Positions 11,539-26,000 of a DNA stretch of 64,000 nucleotides are shown here, one piece after another. How positions within the stretch are numbered: the stretch's first letter is position 1; each line of letters opens with the position of its first letter. The position numbers were made by a program, and so were the translations under genes. Under the pieces are notes generated by a model, which had not been told where the DNA came from, ran no database searches, and saw only the letters and a program-made list of their open reading frames with translations. The DNA comes from Otatea glauca (Eukaryota; Streptophyta; Magnoliopsida; Poales; Poaceae): assembly GCA_036346275.1 (NCBI GenBank), contig CM070719.1, positions 2,666,001 through 2,730,000 of the forward strand, written 5' to 3'.

Positions 11539-14500
11539 TGTCGGGACCCGAATATGCAAATTCGGACCCTCTGTGTATACTGCACTAGTCCAGGATCACG
11601 CTAGTGCGCACAGGCTCAACATAAGTAAATATCACAATCATACATAGCGAAAATATTATGAAAGACATCATACGATACATACTACTAGTTGAATGACCTT
11701 ATGGTCCACTTACATGACTATGCCTCACAAGGCTGAATAATATATTAAATCAAGCTTTAACGAAAAGCGTAGACAACCCCTCGGTATACCACAGTAACCG
11801 ACAAGGCTTGCGCCCTAAACATTCGTCTCTCCTCGGAATCTTTCCTCCAAAGATTGATGTAGACTCTTCAACTGGTGAGGTTATTGTTGGCAAGGGTGAG
11901 TACTTAAAGCGATCAACAAGTTGTGCATGAGAATGCAATTCTATGTAACTATATGCAAGGCTTATTCCAAAAGATAGGCTATCATGGCTATTTTGCAACA
12001 AAGCAAAGATTCTGAACAAATACAATAAATAGATTGTAAAGACGGTAAAACAAATAACAATAATGATAGATTCACTTTTCTCAAGTAAACCAAGTTTCCA
12101 ATCTTAAGTCAAATTCCATCTTCCATATGGCATTCGCCATCCCAACCAAGTTGTTCATTTTAATTAAGCTAACCCTTAATCGTAATTCCGAGCATTGCTC
12201 AATACATGACACGGCTATCCGAATAGTTTCACACTGCAGAGGTTATGCACTTTACCCACGTGATACAACCAAACACCACCAAGGCGAGTGATTATAACAA
12301 AGCCTTTACAATGCTCGCTTAACCCGATACTATCCGCTAAGGTTTCAACACCGGTGGACCGGTTACCACATCCGGGGCCCCCTCTTGCGCCATGTGAATT
12401 ACACCATAACTCGGGAACTCACACCGACCACAATAGTACCAAAATTAAGACATTGCAAATTACTCAGCTAGGCTGGCCCATACCAGACATGTGGTTGCAT
12501 GATAGACTCAGGTCAAAGGCTTGCAAGGTTAAGTCCTTAGTGTGATCAAGGCAAGACATCCACATACCCTCTGCCCATTGGGCCCACCTTGGCATACTCG
12601 CCCCTTGTCACTTGCCCCAATCTAAGTTATTATCACCCGCTTGATTACTACACCACGTGCCATCAACAATTCAACATCGTTGCGTGACATGACTCGCCAC
12701 AACAACTCAATCTCATCGTGTGATCCCACATGACACACAAGTTCATAACATTGTTCCATATTCCATTAATCAAGATTAATTATCAATGATTCTGACACAT
12801 GTGATGACGTGGCAAGGCTAAGCAACTAATACGAACTAAACCTCCAATGTTGATCATAATTACTAATCAACTATATTAAACCAATCTAGGGTGACAATGG
12901 ATCATGGCATACAATGACAAGGTAGGGTATAGATCAATCTGTATATTAGCTACGCCCAATCTAATTTGAAACCATTGTATATTTGAAATACATGCAATAG
13001 GGTAAGACAAATATAGCAATTTTTATAAACATGGGTTCAACATGATCAAAGCACAACTTGCCTTGGAATAGGTCCTGATCTTGATCTGAAGCTTGATCTT
13101 GAGTTGTTGAATCTTCCTCCGAAGCGTCGCACAATTTAACGTCTACGCGCATCAAGAAGAAAAGCAAATAAATACCAAAACAGAGAGCAATTGAACTCCA
13201 AAATCAAATAAAATTCACCATTAAATATATCTCAATTTTACAAATTTTTAGAAATTTGAATCACTCAAATCCGAGTTAAGATGCAAAAGATATAGCCTTT
13301 TGAAGTTTGGAATAAATCAAATCGTAAAATCGAAATTCGAATTAATGATTTATTTTTATATTGAAAAATCGATTTATGACGTCAGCGTGACCTCATGATG
13401 ACGTCATCATCACGAATTTCAATCGGATTATTTTTCCAATTGAGAAATGCAATTATGACGCAAGCATGACGCCGACCGGCGCCGACTAATCGAGGCTTGA
13501 CACGCGTCTCGGGCGATGGACCCGGTCCACGGCAACATGAGTCCACGATGCACCCGGTCCATGCCGCCTCGGTTGTTTGAACCCGACACGCGGCACCCCG
13601 ATTGGTCACATGCACCGCTCAATCTCATCCACGGAGATCCGACGGAGGGTCGCGATCACGCACAACGTGGCGGTAGCGTCAGCGTTGGATTCAGATCTCA
13701 CGGTCTCGAACGCGATAGCGTCGGCGTGCTTCACACGGCGCGCCATTGCCGGACTTAGAGAAGACAACCTTTACGCGGCGAAACTTGACGGAAACCACCG
13801 AACCGTCGGATCGAAGAGAGGCTTCGCGAACTCGGCACTACCTCGGTTCGGCGGAAGCACAACGACGGCGGCGATTTTGACGGCTGAAACGGCGACGGTC
13901 GTCCACGGTCCGGCGAGCTCGTCTGGTTTCACGCAGCGTTCTAGCGCCGAAAGTTGGGGAAAAGGCGGCGAGGGCGTGATCCTCAAACGGGTTCGGGCCG
14001 CTTTTTATGACCTAGAGTCCGCTGGCACGAACGCCGGCCGCGTCGGAAATCGCCGTCGGATTCGACCGGACACGGCGCTCGCCGCCCCATCGCGACCGGC
14101 CCACGTGGCCGCATCCGACGGCGCCCGCTAGGGTTTCCACCGGCCGCCTCTACCGTCCGATCCCACAGATCGACGATCACGAGCACTCTTCTAGAACACA
14201 GGCCTAACGGTCTGCGAGCATGGGCCTACTGCAGAGGTGGCCACGCCCAATACTATTCACACCGGTTTTAAAAGATTTCTTATTTAAAATGATTACGTAA
14301 ATTGTGTTATTCATTTTAAGCGACAAAAATATTAGGAAAAATCCAAGAAAAATCTCAAAAATACTTTGAGACATTTTGGACTCGAGATAAAATATTTTTG
14401 GAAAAACTTTATTTTAACTTTGCACAGATTTAAATAGATTTGAATAAAAGGGCAATAAACTTGAATTAAAATTAATTCAAATGAATCCAAAATCCAAATA

Positions 14501-14570
14501 AATTCAGTAAAATCATAAGTGCACATTTAAGCAATAAAATAATATTTGGGCAAATTTTTGGGATGTTACA
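11539..14570 (-). repeat. Gypsy 3' LTR
   Basis: 3,032 bp, ending TGTAACA next to the polypurine tract. AT-rich parts are nearly identical to the partner LTR; GC-rich parts (13440-14230) carry many 1-4 bp indels. Reading frames in this GC-rich stretch are not supported as genes. Confidence 0.9.
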
Positions 14571-17500
14571 AACCTCCCCTTAATGTAATCTCGACCAGAG
14601 ATTCAAAGCTAGCTAGAGACTAGGTTCGAATCCGACTTTAAATCTTCTTGGCTCCCATGTGGCTTCACTTTCGAATGATTGCTCCATCGAGCTCGCAAAG
14701 CGAATAGACTTGTTTCGGTCTTGCGCCCATAACATCCAAAATTCGACCGATTGCTCTTGTAAGTCAAATCTTCTTGCGCTCTATTGCATCCAACGGGTTT
14801 GCTCTGCTGGCACTCGAGACACTTCTTAAGCCGCAACACATGGAATACATCATGCACTCCTACCAAGGACCGAGGCAACTCCAATCGATCGCTACCTCTC
14901 CTCGACTCGAATCTTGAACGGACCAACATATCTTGGCGCAAGCTTCCCTTAGCGTGAAACCTTTCGACACTTTTCGAGGAGAACTTTGAGATACACGAAA
15001 TTATCCGCTCGAACCTCAAATCTTGACGACGGTCATCAGCGTAACTCTTCTGCCTTGACTGTGCTATCTTCAACCTCTCTCGATCATTGCAACTTGACTT
15101 TCTCCTCTTTGAGAATATCCGCCCAAAACCAAACGCTTCTCTGCTTGCTCCAATTTAATGGAGTACGACAAGCACGCCCATACAACGCCTCAAATGGTGA
15201 CATCTCATGGCTAGCTTGATAACTATTATTGTAATCAATTCGTGCATATGGCAAACTTTTATCCCAAGATGTAGCATAAGCTAAAGCACAAGCTCTCAAC
15301 ATGTCCTCTAAAATCTGATTTACTCTTTCAATCGACCATCCGTCTCATGGTGATATGTCAGACTAAAATTCGCACAAGTCCCCATTGCTTCATGCAACTT
15401 GTCCCAACGCCTTGAGGTGAATTGGGTACCTCGTCCGACACAATCTTCTTGGGTACTCCATACAAGCATACAATCCTTGACATGTACAACTCCGCTAAAC
15501 GATCTCTCGAGTAAGTGGTCTTTATCGGGATAAAGCAGGCGACCTTGGTTAGACGATCCACAATAACCCAAATGGAATCGTAACCTCTCGAGTCTTAGGT
15601 AAACCGTGATAAAGTCCATTCCGATTTCCTCCCACTTCTATTCCGAATTTTCAACTACGCAATAAACCAATGGTCTTTGATGCATGGCTTTACTCTCGAC
15701 ATACGTCGCATAAAGCAACATGCTCACTACTTCACGCTCATATTAGGCCACCAAAATCTCTCTTTCAAATCCTCGTACATCTTAGCACTTCTGGATGAAT
15801 TGAATACTCGTAATCATGAGCTTCTTCCAAAATCAATCGCTTAATCTCTTTCTTATTCAATTCATAGCTTTGACCTTTAAACTGTGTGATTCCTTGGTTA
15901 TCCCTAGTAAAATCCTCAGCTAAGCCTTCATCTTTCTGACCCACTTCGATCTGATCTTCAAGCATTGGCTTAACTTTCAAAGCAGCTATAGATCCTTGTG
16001 AAACCACTTCTAATTTCAACTTTTGAAACTCTTTGCACAATTTCTATTGATCACTTGATATTGGTGTATTGGTACTATGGCCTTTACGACTTAAGATATC
16101 TGATACCACATTAGCCTTACCAGATGGTAATGATCCCACCTTCTAATACTTAATCACTCCAACCATCCTCTTCGTTTTATATCAAGGTCTGCACTTCGAA
16201 CTCTTATGGTCTGTACCTATCCCCAATAATATAGTGACGCAATGACTTCAAAGCATGCACTACGGTAGCAATTTCCAATTCATGCGTAGTATAGTTCTCT
16301 TCATGTGGCCTCAACTGTCCTGACGCATAGGCAACAAATTTACCTTTCTGCATTAACACACATCCAAGATTTTGTCTCGAGGCATCATAGTATATATCAC
16401 AATCGCTTGCACATCCGACAACACTAAGACAGTGCTATCGCCAAACGCTTCTCAATCACGGAAAACTCTTTTCGCATCAAGCGCCCATGCACACTTCTCC
16501 TACTTGCCTAAGCGGTCTACCGCTCCCACGTAACATCGCTTTTGTTGGATCCACGATAACTCCTTTAGCGTACATCTTCCGCAAGAAATTCAACTTTCTC
16601 CTTCCAAAAGTCACATTTGCTAAGCTTAGCATACACCATGGGTCTAGCCATCTTTCCAACACTAATCCCAAATGTTCTCGCATACTTTCCTTTTGACTTG
16701 AAGCAACAAAGACATCCCACCTATACACCATAACAGCTTGACCAATTTCCCATGGAACTCCGTCGTCATGTCCATAAATTCAGAATGGCATTGATCATTC
16801 TAGCGCATACATCAGAACCTCATACCGCCCATACTGCGTAGAAAACTCGACCTAAGAACATTCTCTCGCATGTTTCAATCGATGATAACTCGATCAAGAT
16901 CTATCCTTGAGAACACTCACCCTTTTGATCGATCAAACCAATTACGATCCCGGCAATAATACTTACCCTTTTGATCATCGCATCATTAAACTCTCGACAC
17001 CGATACACATCCACGAGCTCCCATTTTTAAATAGAACAGCGCTCCCTATGGTGACAAATTGGTTCTAGCGAACCACCTTTCTAGCAACTCTTGGCCCCTT
17101 CTTCATCTCAACTAGCTCATCAATAGGCATTCGATGAGGTCTCTTTACTTTTGGCGCTGTATCAGGACTAACTCCATCACACACTTGATCTCTCGATCCG
17201 TGGGATTCTTCGAAACACATCTTGATACTCTCTAACAACCGATACCCCTTCAAAGTCGATAACTTCCACACTATTGACCTTCACCGCCAACACGAACCGT
17301 AGTCATTTGAAATTCCATTTTCCCGCTTTCGTGGCTTTTAGTGACCCACTTCTTTGACCAAACTCCGTGATGCCTTTATGTCCCACGACCAATTCATTTC
17401 GTGAGTAGCATCTCGGTTTGATATCCAATATCGCCGCTAAAAACTTTTCTCCAACTTAACTCCATCACATTCTAGGTTAGATCAAGCAATAGCGCATTTT

Positions 17501-19215
17501 CCGACCATGATAATTCCTCGGTGACAATCTTTACAAACACCTCGAATCGATCATCGCTGCACACGCAACATCTTCAGGTAAACCGTCAACATAGGGGAAT
17601 ACTCAGAAACATCTTTTATCATTAATGCTTTTATTCCAACACTTCACATATCCACCTCTCAACCATCTTTACTTTATTTATTTAGGCACGAAAATATTTA
17701 CATGGAATTCACCTCTAGTCACTTTTCTTTTACAAACGAGGGTATGACACTTGCATAGGCTAAAATCATCGCTCTAGATTTCCTCGATTGGCATTGGCGC
17801 TGAAGTTTTTGATCGAACAAAATTGAGATTGGCTTGCACTGTGCGATCACTTTCTTATGAGGGCAATTGTTAGCAAAATGCTCAGGCTTGTTGCAGGTGT
17901 AACAAAGCTTAGGTCCACCTCTCTTCCTTGAGCATTCGTCGACTAAGGCAGTGTCTTCATTCAGACGCCTCTTCTTCAACCGATTCTCTGTACAAACTTC
18001 TCTTGCGACTTTATCGCTCACTCTTGGCGTTATGAACTTGACCGAGGTAACTTCGAACATCAATGGCCGAGACATTGATTGTCTTCTCTGTGGCATTGAT
18101 TAGCATAATGGCCTTCCTTGTGGCGCTTGTAACACACCCGTGTTCGCTTGTTGTGCGCTACTGGTACATTATTGTCTTCTTGTCGCGTCAAAACTGGTTG
18201 CTTCATTGGGCATTCACTAGCCCAATGGTCTTCTTCATCGCACAGAAACATGTCTGTTGGTGATCGCCAATTACTACTTTCTTGATGAGGGCCAACAGAT
18301 TAAGGTATTGTGTCCTTAGCTCTTCGAGTGGCACCACTTTTGCAATCGACGTTCGCCTCTTCTTGATTTACTCTTGAGCAACTACGGCTCGAAGATTCTT
18401 TTGTCGATTTTGAATTACAGCAGAACTATTGGATTCAGAGGACATTGAGTCGACCATGATCTCGGCCTTCACAAAGGTAACATGCGATGTCACTCATAGG
18501 ACATTCTCCAAGAGAATGACTTCCTTCACACCGAGCAATTAATCGCATGCTCACAATGGTATGTCCTATCTCTCCACAAATAATGCACGCACGATCTTCT
18601 GATTTGTTTGGTTGACAGCACTTCAGAGAGCAACTCTTAGATGTTGAACAAGGTACAAGAATAGTATTCTGCTCCGTATTTACTATGATCATATTGTCTC
18701 TAGGTGAAGCGAAGATATTACGAAAAGCAACAACAAATTCATTCCAAGTGATACTCCGCGGGGCTTCATGAACAGCACGATATTTCTTCCACCATTCAAC
18801 AGAGATTCCTTGTAACTGATAAGAAGCATACAAGACTTTCTCATCGCCTTCACACTGAACAATGAGCAGCTTCCTCTCAATGGTCTTGAGCCAATCATCT
18901 ACTTCTGAGGGTAACTCATTTCACAAAACGTCACGACGAGTCTTTATAAATTCGATAACCTTGAGTACGAATGAAATCATTGGTAGCACTTGGGACACTG
19001 GTTGACATTGGCTTGGTCACCATATTCGTGATCCGCTTCATCATTGCATGCATCAACTGAGTCTGAGCAGTCAAGAACTCTCTGAAACTCCGCATATCCA
19101 TCTGTACTGACGGTTGAAGAACTAATCCACTATTGAGATTCTCCTTTGATTGATTTTCGCTACCACTGACTATGTTGTTTCCACGAATCTGAACCCTCTC
19201 GCTTGATTGCTTCAC
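14571..19215 (-). pseudogene. Gypsy gag-pol, many frameshifts
   Basis: Minus-strand signals in order: gag (QTQLMHAMMKRI at 19080-19010; WWKKYRAVHEAP near 18790); zinc-knuckle-like segments (CYKRHKEGHYANQC near 18130, CYTCNKPEHFANNCP near 17880); RT palm (NFLRKMYAKGVIVDPTK near 16570); RNase H (AYASGQLRPHEENYTTHELE near 16300); integrase zinc region (EEAHDYEYSIHPE near 15800); integrase core (MDRLTKVACFIPIKTTYS at 15561-15500; LPYARIDYNNSYQASHEM near 15240); and the C-terminal part GVHDVFHVLRLKKCL near 14840. No frame is open over a whole domain, so the copy cannot encode a full polyprotein as assembled. Confidence 0.8.
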
Positions 19216-19828
19216 TTAAAATAGGAAGAGGAAGTAGCATAGGTAAGAAGAGAATCCTAAAGCGGGGAGATAGGTTTAACCTAATAACTTAAGCAACCAA
19301 TATTAATAACTTGGTATGGTTGCTTATATAAGCCTAAAAGCTCGCAACACATACCGCACACTCAAAGAATCAAGGAAGAACCAATTCAACCTATACACAC
19401 AAAACTACCGCCACTGGGGTAACACTTCTATCTTAAGCTGACGCGACTCCCACACCGAGTCCCAACCGACTACTCAAGCATAGATCTTCTAGCTTTTGAA
19501 CGCTTCATGGATCTACTCCTTCCTTGAGCTCGATGATCCCTTCCTTCATGATTTCCAGAGTTGACAGCAAGCACTTGATACTTTCTTCTATGATGTGGCA
19601 CGTCAACTACCAAGACAACTCAGATAAGGTTTTTAACTCGATCCAGCAAGGGAGAGAGAAAGAAATTCAACAGGGGAAAAGAGAGAAATTTTGACGAGGA
19701 AAGGAATAGAAGAATAAGATAAGTCAAGAACATATTATTCTTCCAAGTTAATTCTTTTCTTTAGAAAATAATTTTGAAGTTCCTATAGAGACGACTGCAC
19801 TATCTAGGTCAAGGCCTACAATCAATAT

Positions 19829-19843
19829 GGCTCGATACCACTA
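19829..19843 (-). other. Gypsy primer-binding site
   Basis: On the minus strand TAGTGGTATCGAGCC directly follows the 5' LTR end. It is a variant of the TGGTATCAGAGC initiator-tRNA site. Confidence 0.75.
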
Positions 19844-22800
19844 CTTCGGGACCGAATATGCAAATCCGACCCTCTATGTATACTGCACTAGTCCAGATCA
19901 CGCTTAGTGCGCATGTGCTCAACATAAGTAAATATCACAATCATACATAGCGAAAACATTATGAAAGACATCATACGATACATACTACTAGTTGAATGAC
20001 CTTATGGTCCACTTACATGACTATGCCTCACAAGGTCAATAATATATTAAATCGCAAATGAACGAAAACGTAGACAACCCTCAAGATACCACAGTAATCG
20101 ACAAGGCTTGCGCCTAAACATTCGCTCTCCTCCGGAATCTTTCCTCCAAAGATTGATGTAGACTCTTCAACCGTGAGGTTATTGTTGGCAAGGGTGAGTA
20201 CTTAAAGCACCAACAAGTTGTGCATGTAATGCAATTCTATGTAACTATATGCAAGGCTTATTCCAAAAGATAGGCTATCATGGCTATTTTGCAACAAAGC
20301 AAAGATTTACTTAACAAATACAATAAATAGATTGTAAAGACGGTAAAACAAATAACAATAATGATAGATTCAGCTTTTCTCAAGTAAACCAAGTTTCCAA
20401 TCTTAAGTCAAATTCCATCTTCCATATGGCATTCGGCCATCCCAACCAAGTTGTTCATTTTAATTAAGCTAACCCTTAACTGTAATTCCCGAGCATTGCT
20501 CAATACCGCGAGCACGGCTATCCGAATAGTTTCACACTCTGCAGAGGTTATGCACTTTACCCACGTGATACAACCAAACACCACCAAGGCGAGTGATTAT
20601 AACAAAGCCTTTACAATGCTCTGGCTTAACCCGATACTATCCGCTAAGGTTTCAACACCGTGGACTGGTTACCACATCCAGGGCCCCTCTTGCGCCATGT
20701 GAATTACACCATAACTCGGGAACTCACACCGACCACAATAGTACCAAAATTAAGACATTGCAAATTACTCAGCTAGGCTGGCCCATACCAGACATGTGGT
20801 TGCATGATAGACTCAGGTCAAAGGCTTGCAAGGTTAAGTCCTTAGTGTGATCAAGGCAAGACATCCACATACCCTCTGCCCATTGGGCCCACCTTGGCAT
20901 ACTCGCCTCTTGTCACTTGCCCCAATCTAAGTTATTATCACCCGCTTGATTACCAAGCACCACGTGCCATCAACAATTCAACATCGCTATGCGTGACATG
21001 ACTCGCCACAACAACTCAATCTCATCGTGTGATCCCACATGACACACAAGTTCATAACATTGTTCCATATTCCATTAATCAAGATTAATTATCAATGATT
21101 CTCGACACATGTGATGACGTGGCAAGGCTAAGCAACTAATACTGAACTAAACCTCCAATGTTGATCATAATTACTAATCAACTATATTAAACCAATCTAG
21201 GGTGACAATGGATCATGGCATACAATGACAAGGTAGGGTATAGATCAATCGGTATATTAGCTACGCCCAATCTAATTTGAAACCATTGTATATTTGAAAT
21301 ACATGCAATAGGGTAAGACAAATATAGCAATTTTTATAAACATGGGTTCAACATGATCAAAGCACAACTTGCCTTGGAATAGGTCCTGATCTTGATCTGA
21401 AGCTTGATCTTGAGTTGTTGAATCTTCCTCCAAGCGTCGCACAATTTAACGCCTACGCTGCATCAAGAAGAAAAGCAAATAAATACCAAAACAGAGAGCA
21501 ATTGAACTCCAAAATCAAATAAAATTCACCATTAAATATATCTCAATTTTACAAATTTTTAGAAATTTGAATCACTCAAATCCGAGTTAAGATGCAAAAG
21601 ATATAGCCTTTTGAAGTTTGGAATAAATATCAAATCGTAAAATCGAAATTCGAATTAATGATTTATTTTTATATCGAAAAATCGATTTATGACGTCAGCG
21701 TGACCTCATGATGACGTCATCATCACGCAATTTCCAATCGGATTATTTTTCCAATTGAGAAATGCAATTATGACGCAAGCATGACGTCGCGGCGTGACGC
21801 CGACCCGCGCCACTAATCGTGGCTTGACACGCGCCTCGGCGTATGGACCGGTCCACGGCGCAGTCATGAGTCCACGATGCACCCGGTCCATGCCGCCTCG
21901 GTTCTTTGAACCCGACACGCGGCACCCCGATTGGTCACATGCACCGCCAATCTCATCCACGGAGATCCGATCGGAGGGTCGGTGATCACGCACAACGTGG
22001 CGGTAGCGTCAGCGTTGGATTCGATCTCACGGTCTCGAACGCGATAGCGCCGCGGCGTGCTTCACGGGCGCCATTGCGGACTTGGAGAAGACAACCTTAC
22101 GCGCGAAACTTGACGGAAACCACCGAACTTCGCGGATCGAAGAGAGGCTTCGCGAACTGGCACTACCTCGGTTCGGCGAAGCACAACGACGGCGACGATT
22201 TTGACGGCTGAAACGGCGACGGTCGTCCCACGGTCCGCGAGCTCGTCTTGGTTTCACGCAGCGTTCTAGCGCCGAAAGTTGGGAAAAAGGCGGCGGGCGG
22301 TGATCCTCGAAACGGGGTCGGGGCCGTCTTTTAAGGACCTAGGAGTCCGCGCTGGGCACGAACGCCGAAGCCGCGTCGGAAATCGCCGTCGGATTCGAAT
22401 CGGACACGGCGGCGCCTGCCGCCCCATCGCGATCGGCCCACGTGGCGCGATCCGACGGCGCCGCCGCTAGGGTTTCCACCGGGCGCTGCTCCTCGGCCGT
22501 CCGATCCCACAGATCGACGATCACGAGCACTCTTCTAGAACCTGGGCCTAACGGGCTGCGAGCATGGGCCGGCCTGCGCAGAGGTGGCCACGGCCCAATA
22601 CTATTCACACTGGTTTTTAAAAGATTTCTTATTTAAAATGATTACAGAAATTCGTGTTATTCATTTTAAGTGACAAAAATATTAGGAAAAATCCAAGAAA
22701 AATCTCAAAAATACTTTGAGACATTCTGGACTCAGATAAAATATTTTTGGAAAAACTTTATTTTAACTTTGCACATATTTAAATAGATTTGAATAAAAGG

Positions 22801-22921
22801 GCAATAAACTTGAATTAAAATTAATTCAAATGAATCCAGAAAATCCAAATAAATTCCAGAAAATCATAAGTGCACATTTAAGCAATAAAATAATATTTGG
22901 GCAAATTTTTGGGATGTTACA
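19844..22921 (-). repeat. Gypsy 5' LTR
   Basis: 3,078 bp, partner of 11539-14570. The outer TG (minus-strand start) is intact and the inner end is slightly altered (CTTCGGG on the plus strand instead of TGTCGGG). It includes a GC-rich block near 21780-22600 dense in short indels relative to the other LTR. Confidence 0.9.
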
Positions 22922-23043
22922 GTATGGAAACTAAAATTAGGCTATTGGAGGCCGATCACACAATGGTCACTAGCCTAAACTTGGCTAATCAACCTAAGGA
23001 AAGCATAACGGCTAATTGAAGTACGCAAGAATTATTTCCATCA
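22922..23043 (-). repeat. Proximal part of the copia 3' LTR
   Basis: On the minus strand it begins TGATGGAAATAATTC at 23043, next to the polypurine tract TTAGGAGGAGAT. It continues after the gypsy insertion at 11538. 22922-22926 is the duplicated target GTATG. Confidence 0.9.
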
Positions 23044-26000
23044 ATCTCCTCCTAAGACTTTCCATGCTACACCATCCATGTTGATCATGCCGATCCTTGA
23101 GCGAAAATCCTGAAATTTTGCTCTTCCCAGAGGCTTCGTCAGTATGTCACTGAGCTGCTCTTCGCTTCTGATGAATTTTACCTTGATCAAGCCTTTATCC
23201 TCGCATTCCGGACTAGATGATACTTCACTCAATGTGTTTGCTCGCCCATGAAGAACAGGGGTTCTTGATCGAGCAATGGTCGATTTGTTGTCCACATTGA
23301 GAAAGGGTGCGATCGCTCGGACCCTCGCATCTTAGCAAGAACTTGGGCAAGCCACAATGCACGACAAGCTCCATTTGCAAAAGAATGTACTCCGATTCAC
23401 AATGGATCGAGCTACTATCCTCTGCTTCTTGGATCGCCAGAGATCGGGCTCTCGGGAAGAAGATGACCCGGTTGTGCTCTTCCTTGCATCGATGTCACCG
23501 CGAAATCAAGATCGCCGAACCCGCTTAAAAACGCTGTTCTCCTTCTTCCACCAAACCAGAGTCCCAGCTGATTGTGCCCGCCACATAACGAAGAATTCGC
23601 TTCTGCGCGCAAGGTGATCCTCCTTGGCTCCTCCGAAAACGACTCACGAATCCGATCAAAATGCCAAGTCGGGCGAGTGTTCACGAGGTACCTCAAGCTC
23701 CGACGATGCTTGGTATGTCGTGGCGTCCACTGGTGGTGACGCGCTGTGCTTGCTCAGCTTCAATCTCGCCTCCATCGGTGCCTGGCACGGGTTGCACCTC
23801 GCCATGCCATTTTTCTCCAAGATCTTCAGGGCGTATGCGCCTTGGCTGAGACTGATGCCGCTCGCGCTCTGCTTCACCTCGATCCCGAGGTAGTAATGAA
23901 GTAGGCCGAGGTCGCTCATCTTGAACACGGCCGCCATCTCCTTCTTGAACGCCGCGGGCTCGCCGGAGTCTGACCCGGTGATGACAAGGTCATCGACATA
24001 GACCCCAATCACCAACTGTGCGCCGTCGCTCCGCCTGATGTAGATGGCGTGCTCTGACGCGCTCCGACGGAAGCCAAGCGACAACAGAGTGTCGTCGAGC
24101 TTCGCGTTCCATGCACGCGGTGCCTGATGCAATCCGTACAACACCTTCCGTAGCCTAAGCACCTTGTGCTCTTGGTCGGAGACGATGAACCCCACCGGCT
24201 GCTCGACGTAGACCTCCTCCTGTAAGTCGCCGTTAAAGAACGCCGATTTGACGTCCATGTGGTGCACCTCCCACCCTTCATGGGCCGCGAGAGCGATGAG
24301 GAGGCGCCCGAATCCAAATTAGCCACCGCGCCAAGACTTCGTCGTAGTCGATGTCGTGCATCGCTGCGTAGCCTTTCACCACAAGGCGCGCTTATGCTTG
24401 GCCATCGCGACCGTGTTCGTCGCGCTTGACCTTGAACACCCATTTGACTCGATCGGCTTGTGTCCGTGGGAGGTCGGCGAGGTACCAAATGCACCGCTTC
24501 TCCTCGATGGCTTCCATTTCCTCCATCATAGCCTTCCTCCACTCGGCCGCTTACGCTTCAAGAACGACGCCACCATCGTAGCTCACCACGCGCGCTCCTC
24601 GATCACCGAACGCGGCGGTGCGAACCGCGCGGCGGGTCGGCCCGACTATGTCGTTGATGCCGCGAACCGAGAGGCGCGTTGTCGCCGTGGTCCGCATCCG
24701 TGTTCGCGTCGCCGATCTCGGCGTCCCGGTTCGCGACGCCGTCGGCCCCGACCGAGCCTCGATGTTCGGTCTTTGCCTCCGCCATGTCGACCGCCGATCT
24801 TTGCTCGGGTTATGGTCGCGTACTCGATTGTGAAGATGTCGCCGCCACCGCTCGGCTCGCCGATGTCGCCGCCGCCGTCCCAGCCCCACTGGCGTTCGCC
24901 GAACACCACGTCGCGTGTCACATGGAGACGCCGTGATGGGTCGAACGCGCGGTACGCCTTGGAGCCGCGCTCATAGCCGATGAAGACCATCTTGCGCCCA
25001 CGATCCTCGAGCTTCTTCAGATGCGGCGACGTGTTCCGTACATACATGATGCACCCGAAGGTCTTGAGGTGGTGCACAGCCGACTTCTTGCCGTGCCATG
25101 CCTCGAACGGCGTCATGCCATCCACGCTCTTCGTCGGGCACCGATTCAGCACATACACGGCCGTGCTTACCGCTTCACCCCATAGCCAGCCGGGCAATCC
25201 TTTCGCCTTGAGCATACTTCGTCGTTGCCACCACTGCGTTTGACGCCGACGACGCTGCTCTGCTGCGCGGTAGACGGCGCGGTGTCTTGCGCGAGACCCT
25301 TCGGATGCGCAGATTCGCGAACTCGACAATGGTGAATTCGCCACGGATCGGTCGCGGGCGCCAGCTTGAGTCCCGACTTCGCCCTCGCCACGAGCACGAT
25401 TTCTTTAATGGCGCCGCGCACGATCCTTGACGGGATCGCGGCTACCCACATGTATCTGCTGAAATCGCCCACCAGAGCAAGAAAAACTTGTTACCTCTCG
25501 GTGTCGCCGGCGCAATTGGACCGCACAGGTCGCCGTGCACCAGCTCGAGACACTTCTCTGCTCGGAATTTCGCCTGAGCCGGGAACATGGTGCGACATTG
25601 CTTGCCAGCCTGGCATGCCTCACACAGCTGCTCAAGTTGCCCGAGCAGGGGCAGGCCGCGCACTAGCTCCTCCCGAGCTAGCTTCCGGAGCGTCGCCATG
25701 TTGACGTGCCCGAACCGCTCGTGCCAGCGCCACGCCACCTCATCGCCCCATTGCGACCGCCAAGCATCTTGTCTCCGCAATCTTGACGTGGGCGTGTACG
25801 GCGGTTGGCTGCCGAGTCACCTTGCCAATAGCCTCCGTCGGGCTCTCGGATCTTCATCACCCCACTTGATGTTGATTTTGTAATCCCTTCGCCGAGCCGC
25901 CCGACGACTATGTTCGTCGTCGGTCGGGGATGAAGTAGACTCCAGAGAACGACCGGAGCTCGCTATTCTTGCAGACGAAGGTGATGGTGCCGCGCCCTTC

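Larger units (their letters stand above)
11539..22921 (-). mobile_element. Complete but degraded Ty3/gypsy retrotransposon, 11.4 kb
   Basis: Two LTRs of about 3.0-3.1 kb (11539-14570 and 19844-22921) read TGTAACATCCC... on the minus strand. The flanking duplication GTATG is at 11534-11538 and 22922-22926. The minus-strand primer site TAGTGGTATCGAGCC is at 19829-19843 and the polypurine tract TTAAGGGGAGGTT at about 14571-14583. Internal order is gag, zinc knuckles, RT/RNase H, integrase. The LTR start, primer site and integrase words suggest a Tekay/RIRE3-like chromovirus lineage, but no chromodomain could be verified. Confidence 0.88.

Noticed and set aside
13577..14131. 184-codon plus-strand frame
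   Set aside because: It lies inside a gypsy LTR; the partner LTR at 21.9-22.5 kb breaks the frame repeatedly, and no domain is recognised.
24356..24976. 206-codon plus-strand frame
   Set aside because: It is the antisense of the copia pol region, whose minus-strand reading is clearly integrase/RT.
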